This document shows, piece after piece, positions 46,202 to 54,665 of a stretch of DNA of 64,000 nt. The DNA comes from Chryseosolibacter sp036402115 (lineage in GTDB: Bacteria; Bacteroidota; Bacteroidia; Cytophagales; Cyclobacteriaceae). Under the pieces are notes generated by a model. It searched no databases, was not told where the DNA came from, and saw only the letters and a program-made list of their open reading frames with translations. The translations under genes and the position numbers were made by a program. The stretch's first letter is position 1. Every line of letters begins with the position of its first letter. The DNA lies in NCBI GenBank assembly GCA_036402115.1, contig DASWTM010000144.1, positions 1-64,000 of the forward strand, given 5' to 3'.

Positions 46202-46936
46202 ATGGAAGAAAATGTATTGATCCTTGGTGCTGCGTCAGACATGGCGGTGGGCATAGCAAGGAAGTTTGCAGCGGAAGGTTTTTCGTTGACGCTGGCTGGG
46301 CGAAGCATGGACCGCCTCAAAGCAATCGAAGCTGATCTCAAAGTGCGTCACAATAGTAACGTGTCATCGGTATTGTTCGATGCCTTAGATTTTGCAAGTC
46401 ATTACAACTTTTATCATTCATTGCCGGAGAAGCCCGATGTGGTTATTTCTGTTTTTGGACTGTTAGGGGATCAGGAAGAAGCGCAGGCGGACTGGAAGGC
46501 CTGCCAGGAAATCTTGTTCAGCAACTATGTGGGAGCGGTTTCAATTTTGAACGTAGTAGCCAACGACTTTGAAAAACGCAAAAAGGGTACGATCGTGGGA
46601 ATTAGTTCGGTTGCAGGAGAGCGAGGCCGCCAAAGCAACTACTTGTACGGGAGTGCTAAGGCAGGCTTTACTTCTTACCTCTCGGGTCTGCGAAACAGAC
46701 TGCACAAACACGGTGTCCACGTGATGACGGTGAAGCCCGGATTTGTGAAAACAAGAATGATCGAAAACTTGAAAACCCCCGGACCGCTTACTGCCACACC
46801 TAAGCAAGTAGGAGAGAAGATCTTCAAAGCAGTTAGGTCCAAAGCTGATAGTATCTATGTGTTACCAATATGGTCACCGGTGATGATGGTGATTAGAAAT
46901 ATTCCGGAAGGAATTTTTAAAAAGCTGAAGTTGTAG
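46202..46936 (+). CDS. DprE2-like short-chain dehydrogenase (2'-keto-pentosyl reductase)
   Basis: The product is 244 residues. Its ATG directly follows the DprE1-like stop, so the two are co-translated. It has the SDR nucleotide site GAASDMAVGIA and the catalytic ISSVAGERGRQSNYLYGSAKAG with Tyr149 and Lys153, the same spacing as DprE2 (SSVAG ... YGSAKAG). It should reduce the 2'-keto intermediate to the arabino form, giving polyprenyl-phosphoryl-arabinofuranose. Both enzymes together perform the epimerisation. Confidence 0.88.
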   Translation: MEENVLILGAASDMAVGIARKFAAEGFSLTLAGRSMDRLKAIEADLKVRHNSNVSSVLFDALDFASHYNFYHSLPEKPDVVISVFGLLGDQEEAQADWKACQEILFSNYVGAVSILNVVANDFEKRKKGTIVGISSVAGERGRQSNYLYGSAKAGFTSYLSGLRNRLHKHGVHVMTVKPGFVKTRMIENLKTPGPLTATPKQVGEKIFKAVRSKADSIYVLPIWSPVMMVIRNIPEGIFKKLKL

Positions 46937-47182
46937 GCTAGCAAATATTGTGTAAAACAAAAATGTCACGATGAATTCTGGCATTTTGCTTACAATAGCT
47001 TATCGATTGGAAAATCGACACCTCGCCAGTAGATTTTGGCGTCACTTGCCTTAAAGTTCGTCTGCTGTCTGCGCTGCGCTAAGTTGAACAAGGGCTAGGA
47101 AGGCGATGAAAATAAGTTTTTCATCGGAGCAAATTATTGGGTTCTGCAAAAATATGAAGGGCTTTTTTGATGGTAGTTGATC

Positions 47183-47377
47183 TTATGCGGATTTGATAAA
47201 GGCCCGCCATTGCTCCAGCGTCCACCCCTTCAACGTTGCTGTATCCCCACCTGCAAAATACACAACAACAAATGTTTTGTAGTCTGAATAGGCAGCTGCT
47301 TTGTCTTCTACCACTTTTGTGATGTGGCTGACCGAGATATCCAGATTATTGAGGTCGTCTTTAATTTCGAGTGTCAT
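47183..47377 (-). CDS. Small soluble protein of unknown function
   Basis: The product is 64 residues from an ATG at 47377: acidic N-terminus (MTLEIKDDLNNLDISVSHI), a beta-strand pair (FVVVYFAGGDTATLKG) and a terminal helix (WTLEQWRAFIKSA). The composition is protein-like and it fills the space between two other genes, but no family is recognised. About 245 bases between 46937 and 47182 hold nothing I can name. Confidence 0.5.
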   Translation of the reverse strand: MTLEIKDDLNNLDISVSHITKVVEDKAAAYSDYKTFVVVYFAGGDTATLKGWTLEQWRAFIKSA

Positions 47378-47498
47378 ATGTTTTTTTTCTTGTAAAGTAT
47401 GGTTGTTTTTGCTGCTAAAACAGTCCGAAAATTGAGGTATTAAATAATACTTACTACTGCTGGTGCACCGTTATGCCATAGAATAAACCAAAGACTCT

Positions 47499-47948
47499 AT
47501 GAGACCCAACTTTTTTCTGACGCTCATTCTTGTATCAGCACTGGTTCAATCGTGCAACGAACCCGATCCTGCACCCTCCGTACCCGATCCGGTTTACGTT
47601 GACATGCACGAAGTCACGGCCATAAGCGCGACCACGGCCACGCTTTCACTGAAAGTCAAATATCCTGTTACAAAAACAACCGATGATAATTACATGGTGG
47701 ATGGGAAATACCTTACGAAGTATGGCTTCTTCTATGCGTCCAATCCTGAGCTTCCCTTGCGTCAATGGGAATGGGTCGAGAGTTTGCTGAAGGATGAAAG
47801 CGGAATTTATTCTTTTGAAATCTCAGACCTTCAGCCTGATACAGAGTACCACGTACGCGCTTACGTGGTTGCCATTCCGGGTTTGAGGGCACAGATTTAT
47901 GCTTATAATCAGTCTGAGAACACACTTGAGTTCGCCACACTTCCGTGA
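47499..47948 (+). CDS. Small lipoprotein with fibronectin-III-like domain
   Basis: The product is 149 residues. MRPNFFLTLILVSALVQSC is a lipoprotein signal (Cys19). Residues about 35-147 resemble one FnIII domain (EVTAISATTATLSLKVKYP ... YSFEISDLQPDTEYHVRAYV), with the DLQPDTEYHVRAYV strand motif typical of Bacteroidota extracellular proteins. Probably exposed in the periplasm or on the surface. No partner is evident. Confidence 0.75.
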   Translation: MRPNFFLTLILVSALVQSCNEPDPAPSVPDPVYVDMHEVTAISATTATLSLKVKYPVTKTTDDNYMVDGKYLTKYGFFYASNPELPLRQWEWVESLLKDESGIYSFEISDLQPDTEYHVRAYVVAIPGLRAQIYAYNQSENTLEFATLP

Positions 47949-48076
47949 ATGCGTGGCATTGGGTTGAATTTCGGATTTGCCGATCGGATTAATTTCTAAT
48001 GCCTTCGATGGAAGTACTTTGGGAAGGGGATGAAATCCTAATTTCTAATGACCAGTGACTATTGACTCATTTAGAT

Positions 48077-48123
48077 AAGCTAGTTGTATTCCACCCGTCC
48101 ACCAGATAAAATACAACTAGCTT
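48077..48123. repeat. 14-base perfect inverted repeat between convergent genes
   Basis: AAGCTAGTTGTATT (48077-48090) and AATACAACTAGCTT (48110-48123) flank a 19-base loop. It lies between the convergent lipoprotein and reductase genes and could terminate both, although neither side has a proper T run (TTATAT and ATCTAAAT follow). Confidence 0.6.
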
Positions 48124-48185
48124 TATATAAAAACTCGCCTCCGTTGATTGGCCGCAGGCGATGACTGCAAGGGTATTCGAAAATT

Positions 48186-49271
48186 TTATGCCACTGCCAC
48201 CTCTTGATTCTTCAGTGTGTTCGAGTTACCTCTCGTATTTAAATTGCGCTCATGCTGGCGATCTTCGCAGCAATTTTCCTTTAGCTTTACGACAACCCGA
48301 CCTTTCGTCTTTCCGGATAGGATCGCATCAATGTACGTGTCTTTCAATTCTTCCAGGCCAATTTCACTGACGATAGCAGGAAGTTTGTCGCAGACGTTCC
48401 ATTCGCCTTCAAGTTTCTTCCAGAGTTTTTGCCGAAGCGCCATCGGAGTCTGACCTGCGCCAATTCCGAGAAGATTCACGCCATTTAGGATAAATGGATA
48501 GATCGTTGTTGTAAAGTGGATAGAGGACAGCAGACCCGTAGCCACAACGTTACCATCGCGCTTGCATCGTTTCAACAAGGTAGTGAGCATGTTTCCACTG
48601 ACGGTGTCAATCGCCCCAGCCCACATAGCGCGCTGAAGTGGTTTCCCGAGCGTGTCATTCAGGAATTCCCGCGGCTCTATGCGTGATGCACCAAGGAACC
48701 TGAGATAATCGTGCGATTCTTTTTTACCCGTGACAGCAATGACTTCATAACCCGCCTTTGCCAGCACTGCTACCGATAAACTTCCGACACCACCTGTCGA
48801 ACCGGTGACTACGATTGGTCCCTGATCAGGCGTCTGGCCCATCGATTCCATTTTATACAACGCATAGGCTGCTGTAAATCCAGCGGTGCCGATGGTCATG
48901 ATATCCTTGCATGAGAGCCCTGCAGGTTTGTTCAATACCCACTCAGCGGGAACTCGGATGTATTCAGCAAACGCACCGGATGTGTTCATGCCCAAGTCGT
49001 AGCCAGTAAGAAAGACCTGCTGCCCCTTTTTGAATTGAGGAACAGTACTTACTTCTACCTGGCCTGCTGCTTCAATCCCTGGTGTGTGCGGGAAGTTGCG
49101 GCTAATTCCTTTATGGCCGGTTGCTGACAGCCCATCCTTGTAATTAAGTGCCGAATAGTGGACACGAATCAGCAAGTCTCCTTTGGGAAGATCATCAATG
49201 GAACGCTGAACAATGGCACGCTCAAACTTTCCGTTGGGCGTTTCCGTAATTTGAAGTGCTTTGAATTGCAT
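48186..49271 (-). CDS. YhdH/YhfP family NADPH-dependent quinone/acryloyl-CoA-type reductase
   Basis: The product is 361 residues. It is a zinc-free medium-chain dehydrogenase: GroES-like half with VHYSALNYKDGLSATG and FPHTPGIEAAG, then a Rossmann domain with VTGSTGGVGSLSVAVLAKAG and AVTGK. The YhdH family is about 330 residues and normally ends near GRVVVKL; here 30 extra residues follow (KENCCEDRQHERNLNTRG ...) with no similarity to the family, suggesting a lost stop codon. Expected activity is NADPH-dependent reduction of small enones such as acryloyl-CoA. Confidence 0.85.
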   Translation of the reverse strand: MQFKALQITETPNGKFERAIVQRSIDDLPKGDLLIRVHYSALNYKDGLSATGHKGISRNFPHTPGIEAAGQVEVSTVPQFKKGQQVFLTGYDLGMNTSGAFAEYIRVPAEWVLNKPAGLSCKDIMTIGTAGFTAAYALYKMESMGQTPDQGPIVVTGSTGGVGSLSVAVLAKAGYEVIAVTGKKESHDYLRFLGASRIEPREFLNDTLGKPLQRAMWAGAIDTVSGNMLTTLLKRCKRDGNVVATGLLSSIHFTTTIYPFILNGVNLLGIGAGQTPMALRQKLWKKLEGEWNVCDKLPAIVSEIGLEELKDTYIDAILSGKTKGRVVVKLKENCCEDRQHERNLNTRGNSNTLKNQEVAVA

Positions 49272-49346
49272 AATGTAGGTGTAATGAGGGTTGAGCCAAC
49301 TGCTGTTAAAAAATTATACCCGTTTCCAATAGACGTGACGTTGTAC

Positions 49347-50411
49347 TTAACTTCCAATCAAATAGCGACTGTACCGGCCGGTCACCTTTTTCACAAGGCG
49401 AACACTCAAAATGGACAACATCAGTATAAACATGAAAAAGATCAGGTAGGTGATGAGCGAAAAATCGATAGTGAATCCTGCTCCCTCAATCACCTTGCGT
49501 AATACACTGATCAACACATAATGCACAAAGAAAACACCGAAGCTATAGTGGCCGAGAATTTCCAGTAATGGCATCGATCGGTTGCGAAGCTTGTAAAAGA
49601 TCAGCAGGAGCATGAACGTTAGGGTCAACGCTTTGAGCATATAAAAATTGAAAAACAGCAAACGCTCATGGAGCACCGTTTCGAAATGCATCTCCCGAAC
49701 GGCAACCAGACTGCCATTCAAATCAAGGAAAGTCAAGATTGCAAAGAGTATGCTTAGCGGTGCAAGGAGTTTCCAATCCATCGCCAGGATACGTTCCTTA
49801 TTGTAACTCGCCCACATGCCCGTAATGTAAACGGGAATGAAGTGCACATAAGCAAGCAAGGGGTTCGCGTTGTGGATGGGACGGTACGTGAACAAGGCCA
49901 CCAGCAGCACGAGCGGAAAACCATAGCGATAAAACGTGCGGTTGTCGATTGCGTGAAGGATAGGGGCAGAGATGTAAAACAATACAATGGCACTAATGAA
50001 CCAAAATGGCGGCATATGCGAGCCGGTAATCAGGTGATGAAAGAACTGATACCACAATGGCCTGTCATGAAATCCTTCGGGAAGCGATAAGGAATCAAAA
50101 TTTGTATACATCCGCATGGCGATCAACGGGATCGAGATGATGATGTAGGGGAGGATGACGTTCAGGAATTTCTGTTCGAGAAACTTCTTGTACTCGAACT
50201 GATTATGAGTGAGGTGCTGGAACAAAAATCCCCCGATGAAGAGAAATAGTACTGTACCGTTTCCTTCTGATGGATCAAAGAATGAATGCAGCACCTGCCG
50301 CATGCCTGGGTGGCTTGCCCAGTCGGTATCGTATCCACCCGCGTGAACACCAACAACAAAAAGGATTGCAAGGCCCCGTAGGTTATGGATATACTGAAGA
50401 AAACGCGACAT
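49347..50411 (-). CDS. Acyltransferase-3 family membrane protein (OafA-like)
   Basis: The product is 354 residues with about ten membrane helices. The conserved Arg11 and His22 of the family are in NLRGLAILFVVGVHAGG, and PFWFISAIVLFYI and GHYSFGVFFVHYVLI are typical later motifs. These proteins O-acylate sugars of surface glycans using cytoplasmic acyl-CoA. It overlaps the SGNH gene by 29 bases; together they resemble the membrane and periplasmic halves of an O-acetylation system. Confidence 0.85.
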   Translation of the reverse strand: MSRFLQYIHNLRGLAILFVVGVHAGGYDTDWASHPGMRQVLHSFFDPSEGNGTVLFLFIGGFLFQHLTHNQFEYKKFLEQKFLNVILPYIIISIPLIAMRMYTNFDSLSLPEGFHDRPLWYQFFHHLITGSHMPPFWFISAIVLFYISAPILHAIDNRTFYRYGFPLVLLVALFTYRPIHNANPLLAYVHFIPVYITGMWASYNKERILAMDWKLLAPLSILFAILTFLDLNGSLVAVREMHFETVLHERLLFFNFYMLKALTLTFMLLLIFYKLRNRSMPLLEILGHYSFGVFFVHYVLISVLRKVIEGAGFTIDFSLITYLIFFMFILMLSILSVRLVKKVTGRYSRYLIGS

Positions 50412-51495
50412 CGCTCATCTTATTTACATTTCCCACAACGCTCGAAATCTCTGAAGCAATGATCGCATTGCCATTTGGCGACACGTGACAAAAATCGATG
50501 TAGATGTAATCCTCACCATCGAAGCGATCACTTAAGTCCACAATCCATGAGTGATTACGTTCCGCTATTTTCTTTTTGATTAGTCCATAAATGACTTGGA
50601 AATTTTTGCCAAGTTCCTCGTCTAGTTCGAGATGGTCCGTCTTGGGTTTTCCGATGAAAGCTGCGGGCTGCAACACTGCGACAAATCGGCCGCCACGATT
50701 CGTTACAATTTCGTTAGCCATTTCCCAATTCTTCATCATCATCTCTGCGATTTGCTCTGCCTTTTCAGGATTGCTGACACAATCATAGGGAGTATTTTCA
50801 GGCGTGGGTTTATACGTTGCTCTGCGGATAACACTAAGGATGTTCTCAATGAAGATCTTTCCTGCAATCTCTTTCACAAACGCAGACTTTCCCACGTAAA
50901 GTTTTTCCCGATACATCGGCACAAGTCGGTGCGCAGGTAGCTTTTTAATATCTTTCGGGCATAAGAACGCTGCATCGTTTACGCCATCGTAGAAAACAAC
51001 AATATCTGGTTTTACTCCCGTGGCGTAAAGCGAAATCAATGCATCAAGCTCCTGCCTTGAGTTGTATGCTAGCTGGCCGTGATTATAGATTTCAAAGTTT
51101 TTATTTTTTTCTGCGAACAGCGCAGGAATGGTATGATGATCGTCTGATCCTTCTCCCCACATGGTTGATCCGCCAAAGAAGTGCACACTCTTCTCTTTCG
51201 CACCCTGTGATACTGGAACGTTTCTAGTTCCCTCACCGGTGATTAAAAGCGTTTCACCTTTGTACGGCAGAGTCTTCCACCCCACAAACGGCTCGTACTG
51301 ATGTTGCACACTGTTATAATCATGAAACACTTTCTTCGCGTGAGCGAAATCATTTGAATAGTTAGGCAGTTCCTCGCGCTTTGTCTTCGCGGAGCGTTTA
51401 AGGTACCATCCACAAGCCCAGTTCACAATGGCGAGCAGCACAAGAAAGGTGAATACATTAATGGCAACAAGTTTTAGGATTCGTATTGCTTTCAC
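50383..51495 (-). CDS. Membrane-anchored SGNH/GDSL hydrolase
   Basis: From a GTG at 51495 the product is 370 residues, beginning MKAIRILKLVAINVFTFLVLLAIV as a signal anchor. A TTG nine codons upstream exists but lies within a terminator stem. SGNH blocks are clear: nucleophile Ser in FFGGSTMWGEGS, Gly in YNHGQLAYNS, Asn in FYDGVNDAAF and the Asp/His pair in IDFCHVSPNGN. Such enzymes esterify or de-esterify glycans; the overlapping acyltransferase-3 gene suggests joint O-acylation of the exported glycan. Confidence 0.82.
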   Translation of the reverse strand: MKAIRILKLVAINVFTFLVLLAIVNWACGWYLKRSAKTKREELPNYSNDFAHAKKVFHDYNSVQHQYEPFVGWKTLPYKGETLLITGEGTRNVPVSQGAKEKSVHFFGGSTMWGEGSDDHHTIPALFAEKNKNFEIYNHGQLAYNSRQELDALISLYATGVKPDIVVFYDGVNDAAFLCPKDIKKLPAHRLVPMYREKLYVGKSAFVKEIAGKIFIENILSVIRRATYKPTPENTPYDCVSNPEKAEQIAEMMMKNWEMANEIVTNRGGRFVAVLQPAAFIGKPKTDHLELDEELGKNFQVIYGLIKKKIAERNHSWIVDLSDRFDGEDYIYIDFCHVSPNGNAIIASEISSVVGNVNKMSDVAFSSVYP

Positions 51496-51507
51496 GGTAG
51501 TAATGGT

Positions 51508-51544
51508 AAAAATGAAACCCAACCTGCTGAAGCGATTGGGTTTC
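51508..51544 (-). terminator. Intrinsic terminator after the PA14 hydrolase gene
   Basis: On the leftward strand GAAACCCAA pairs perfectly with TTGGGTTTC over a 13-base loop and is followed by ATTTTT. It ends just 13 bases before the preferred start of the SGNH gene. Confidence 0.8.
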
Positions 51545-51568
51545 GGTTTCTGAAAATCTCCCCCTCTG

Positions 51569-54484
51569 TCAGTCTTTAATGATCACGCGCTCTCTCGTCA
51601 CTTTGTCTCCTTGCTTTACGGTGATCACATAAATACCTTTCAGCATCCGTTCAGTTGGTACTAATTGCATACCGTTGCTAACTGCCGATGATTCCAATGT
51701 TGCTTCGTAGAATGGTTTTCCCATCATGTCAACAATCGAAACGTGGAGTGGCGCTTCCTCTTTAGCGATCACCTGCATCGATAAATTGTCGGACGAGGTA
51801 GATGGATTTGGATACACGCTTACACTTAAATCATCAGCTGCAGGGTCGGAAACAACAACGGCTTCATCCATTGACATCGCACTCGTTCCACTGCCACTTG
51901 TCAGGGCAGCGTCTGGAATTACGACCCATGCATTTCCCGTATCCGGACCTTTGTAACGCACGGTGAGATTCTGTCCACCAGTATCCTCGAAGTACTTACA
52001 GTTGATAACTTTCGCTCCGGCCGTGAGTGTCACAACTTGGCCAGTAACTGTTTTTGTGCCATGCAAGCCATCGTTGTCAGCTACGATCACATTGTCAAGG
52101 GTTACGCGGCTACCGTCATCCGAAGTGGTTTGGAACTGATAGCTTCCACCTATGCGGATGTATAAAAATCCTTCAAACTGAAAATCGAAATAGTCTTCCT
52201 GCGTGCGTGGTACCAGAGTAAAATTGTTCACCTTCCCAGTATATTCGACAAAATTCCAATTGATAAGATCGATGTCGGTGTAAGCTCCGGTGGCGTGCTT
52301 GTAATACAAACCAGTCACCGTTGTATTCGCGGTAGCACTATTACTTGGTGAACTCAAATTTCCACCAGTATCTACTGCGCGCACAGTGAAGGTATAGTTT
52401 GTATTCAGGTTAAGATTCTTTATCTGATACGTAAGCACTGGTGATCCGGTGGATAGTGTAGTTGTGCCGTAGCTGATACGGTATTCGCGGATTCCGTTTG
52501 CGTCAGTAGACGCATTCCAATTCAACGTGACCTCACCTACTGCCGTTGCCTCGGCCCTGAGGTTTGCCGGTATGGTAGGAGCGGTAGAATCTGTGCCCGT
52601 TGTGATCGTCAGGTACGCACTGCTCGCTGACGGTGTGTAATTCGATCTTCCCGTTGCACTCACAGCCCTGATCTTATACTGATAGGTGCTGTTCGGGTCA
52701 AGACCTTTGTCATTCAGCGTTCTTACATTCGGGCCTGTCAGTCCGGCCATTGCCCATTTGGAATACGTGGTAGTGCCTGTTTTCTTTCTACGCCATACCT
52801 CGAATCCACCTTCGTTTGATGAAGCATCTGTCCAGTTAACGGTAGCGGTTGTTTGCCCTGTTCCATTACCCGTGAAGGTTGAAGGCGCAGTAATATTCAC
52901 TGGGGCGGTATCGCTAAAGAATATATTTACAGGTTCAGATGGTTCGCTCTTACATTTGTTGAATCCGGAAACGACAAGTGTATAGGCTCCGTTGCCGTTG
53001 GTAGATGAAAGCTTAGGCATACTTACCGTGTCATCTACGGTACCAGAGAGGTTCACCAACACTCCGTTCTTATACCAGAAATACTGATCGTGTTTCGTTT
53101 TGGATTTCAGGTGTGCGTAGTTGTAATAATTCAAATCCTTCAAGACCACTGAACCGATCTGCTCGATTTCAGCAACGGGTGGGGTAGCGGTTGTAACCGT
53201 CACCGCCTGCGACCAGTCGTTCCACTGGTTGGATGCTGGCGTTCGCGATACACGGCTAAAGCGCGCGCGGTAGGTTCCAGGCGTTGTAGCGGTGTAAGAT
53301 GCGGACGTTGCTCCGGAGATAATGACTCCGTTTCGTTCCCATTGATATGCGAGAAATCCTTCAGCATAGTCAAGCTTTACTCCTCCGCCCGTGGTTGAAC
53401 ACAACGTTGGATTGTCTGCATAGACATGGATTTTAGATTTGTTCTGATCGCGCAGCCATTTAAAGAAGTCAGGTTCGCTGTAAGCTTTGTTCCAGGTACC
53501 ATGACCGAGGTTACTATACAGTGTGTACCGAACAGTCATTCCGCCTTCTTTAAACTTCTTGACATAACCGCTGGTCTTCGAAGGTGTTGGGTTCGTGTCT
53601 TGACCACCCTGGAATGTCCATATAGGGATTGTGATCACTTTAGGGATGAGGTTTTGGCTGATGATACTACCATCGCCAACGGCTGACATTGTCGCAGCAG
53701 CCGAAAAAAGCCATGGAGCACGTTTGATAACATCATAGACAGCAGCCCCACCGTTGGAAAGGCCATGAATATAAACGCGGTTAGGGTCGATGTTGTATTT
53801 ATTAATCATTAATCTGACAATACGAATGACGTCCTGGGCTTGAATTGCATCCCAGCCGTTCAGGTTTTGCGGAAACAGAACGAAGCCAGGGAATGAACGA
53901 TCAGGCAAGGTAGGATCGTTTGGTAACTTAGAACCCGCTGCATTGCGCATTTGCAAGTGTGTATTACCCCCGTGCAGCAGGTTGTGGTCGTTGTTTAATA
54001 ACTCAGAATTTGCTGCGGTCGGTGCTGCTGGTGAATTTGTGTTAGGCCTCCAGTTTCTGTCGCCCCAATAACACTTCGCATCCCAGCAGTTTCCTCTTTC
54101 ACCTAGACCGTGCATCATCACAATTAAAGGATAACCCTCGGAGTAGGATGCGTTATAAGCCTGTGGGAACAGCAAGCGATAATTCATGACAAAATAATCC
54201 GCGCTGCCGTTTTTTTCGCGGAGGTTTCCTTGTGCGAATGGACTGGAATCCCAGCCCGTCATGTCTCGGTAAGTATTTGTTTTGACGCCAGGTAAGCTCT
54301 CGCGAAAACTGAATGTTTTTCCTTCCTGGAGATAGTAATAGCGTGAGGCAGATTTCGCAATCCGGATATCGAGCGTTCCATAAGGCAGGCCTGTTCGGTA
54401 AATGAACGTAGTGTCTACCTGAGCTAGTGAGAGGTTGAAAATGAGCAAACCCAAAACCCACAATCCAACAGTTTTTTTCAACAT
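51569..54484 (-). CDS. Secreted esterase-like alpha/beta-hydrolase with FnIII and PA14 domains, T9SS type A
   Basis: The product is 971 residues: signal peptide 1-21; alpha/beta-hydrolase about 30-360 with oxyanion region MMHGLGERGNCW, nucleophile Ser near 244 in HGLSNGGAA, Asp in FQGGQDTNP and His in LGHGTWNKAY; an Ig-like domain about 365-440; two FnIII domains about 525-722; a PA14 domain about 725-861 (GGSYQFQTTSDDGSRVTLD); and a T9SS type A sorting domain about 885-971 (SVYPNPSTSSDN ... GIYVITVKQG). PA14 usually binds carbohydrate. The hydrolase resembles the PHB-depolymerase/feruloyl-esterase group, so a cell-surface polysaccharide esterase is likely. Confidence 0.88.
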   Translation of the reverse strand: MLKKTVGLWVLGLLIFNLSLAQVDTTFIYRTGLPYGTLDIRIAKSASRYYYLQEGKTFSFRESLPGVKTNTYRDMTGWDSSPFAQGNLREKNGSADYFVMNYRLLFPQAYNASYSEGYPLIVMMHGLGERGNCWDAKCYWGDRNWRPNTNSPAAPTAANSELLNNDHNLLHGGNTHLQMRNAAGSKLPNDPTLPDRSFPGFVLFPQNLNGWDAIQAQDVIRIVRLMINKYNIDPNRVYIHGLSNGGAAVYDVIKRAPWLFSAAATMSAVGDGSIISQNLIPKVITIPIWTFQGGQDTNPTPSKTSGYVKKFKEGGMTVRYTLYSNLGHGTWNKAYSEPDFFKWLRDQNKSKIHVYADNPTLCSTTGGGVKLDYAEGFLAYQWERNGVIISGATSASYTATTPGTYRARFSRVSRTPASNQWNDWSQAVTVTTATPPVAEIEQIGSVVLKDLNYYNYAHLKSKTKHDQYFWYKNGVLVNLSGTVDDTVSMPKLSSTNGNGAYTLVVSGFNKCKSEPSEPVNIFFSDTAPVNITAPSTFTGNGTGQTTATVNWTDASSNEGGFEVWRRKKTGTTTYSKWAMAGLTGPNVRTLNDKGLDPNSTYQYKIRAVSATGRSNYTPSASSAYLTITTGTDSTAPTIPANLRAEATAVGEVTLNWNASTDANGIREYRISYGTTTLSTGSPVLTYQIKNLNLNTNYTFTVRAVDTGGNLSSPSNSATANTTVTGLYYKHATGAYTDIDLINWNFVEYTGKVNNFTLVPRTQEDYFDFQFEGFLYIRIGGSYQFQTTSDDGSRVTLDNVIVADNDGLHGTKTVTGQVVTLTAGAKVINCKYFEDTGGQNLTVRYKGPDTGNAWVVIPDAALTSGSGTSAMSMDEAVVVSDPAADDLSVSVYPNPSTSSDNLSMQVIAKEEAPLHVSIVDMMGKPFYEATLESSAVSNGMQLVPTERMLKGIYVITVKQGDKVTRERVIIKD

Positions 54485-54665
54485 ATGATTTTTTAAGATT
54501 AAAGCTTTTTAGAATTATACCATCCGTTAATTTTTTTTCGACTGATTTTAAAAACTCATGCCTGTTGCTTCAATCAAACGGTACGGTAAACGCTGTAACG
54601 TTAGCGGATACTATTCCACTTATTAAGCAAGGCAGCGACTGCAGGTATAGGTGAGATAAGAATAA

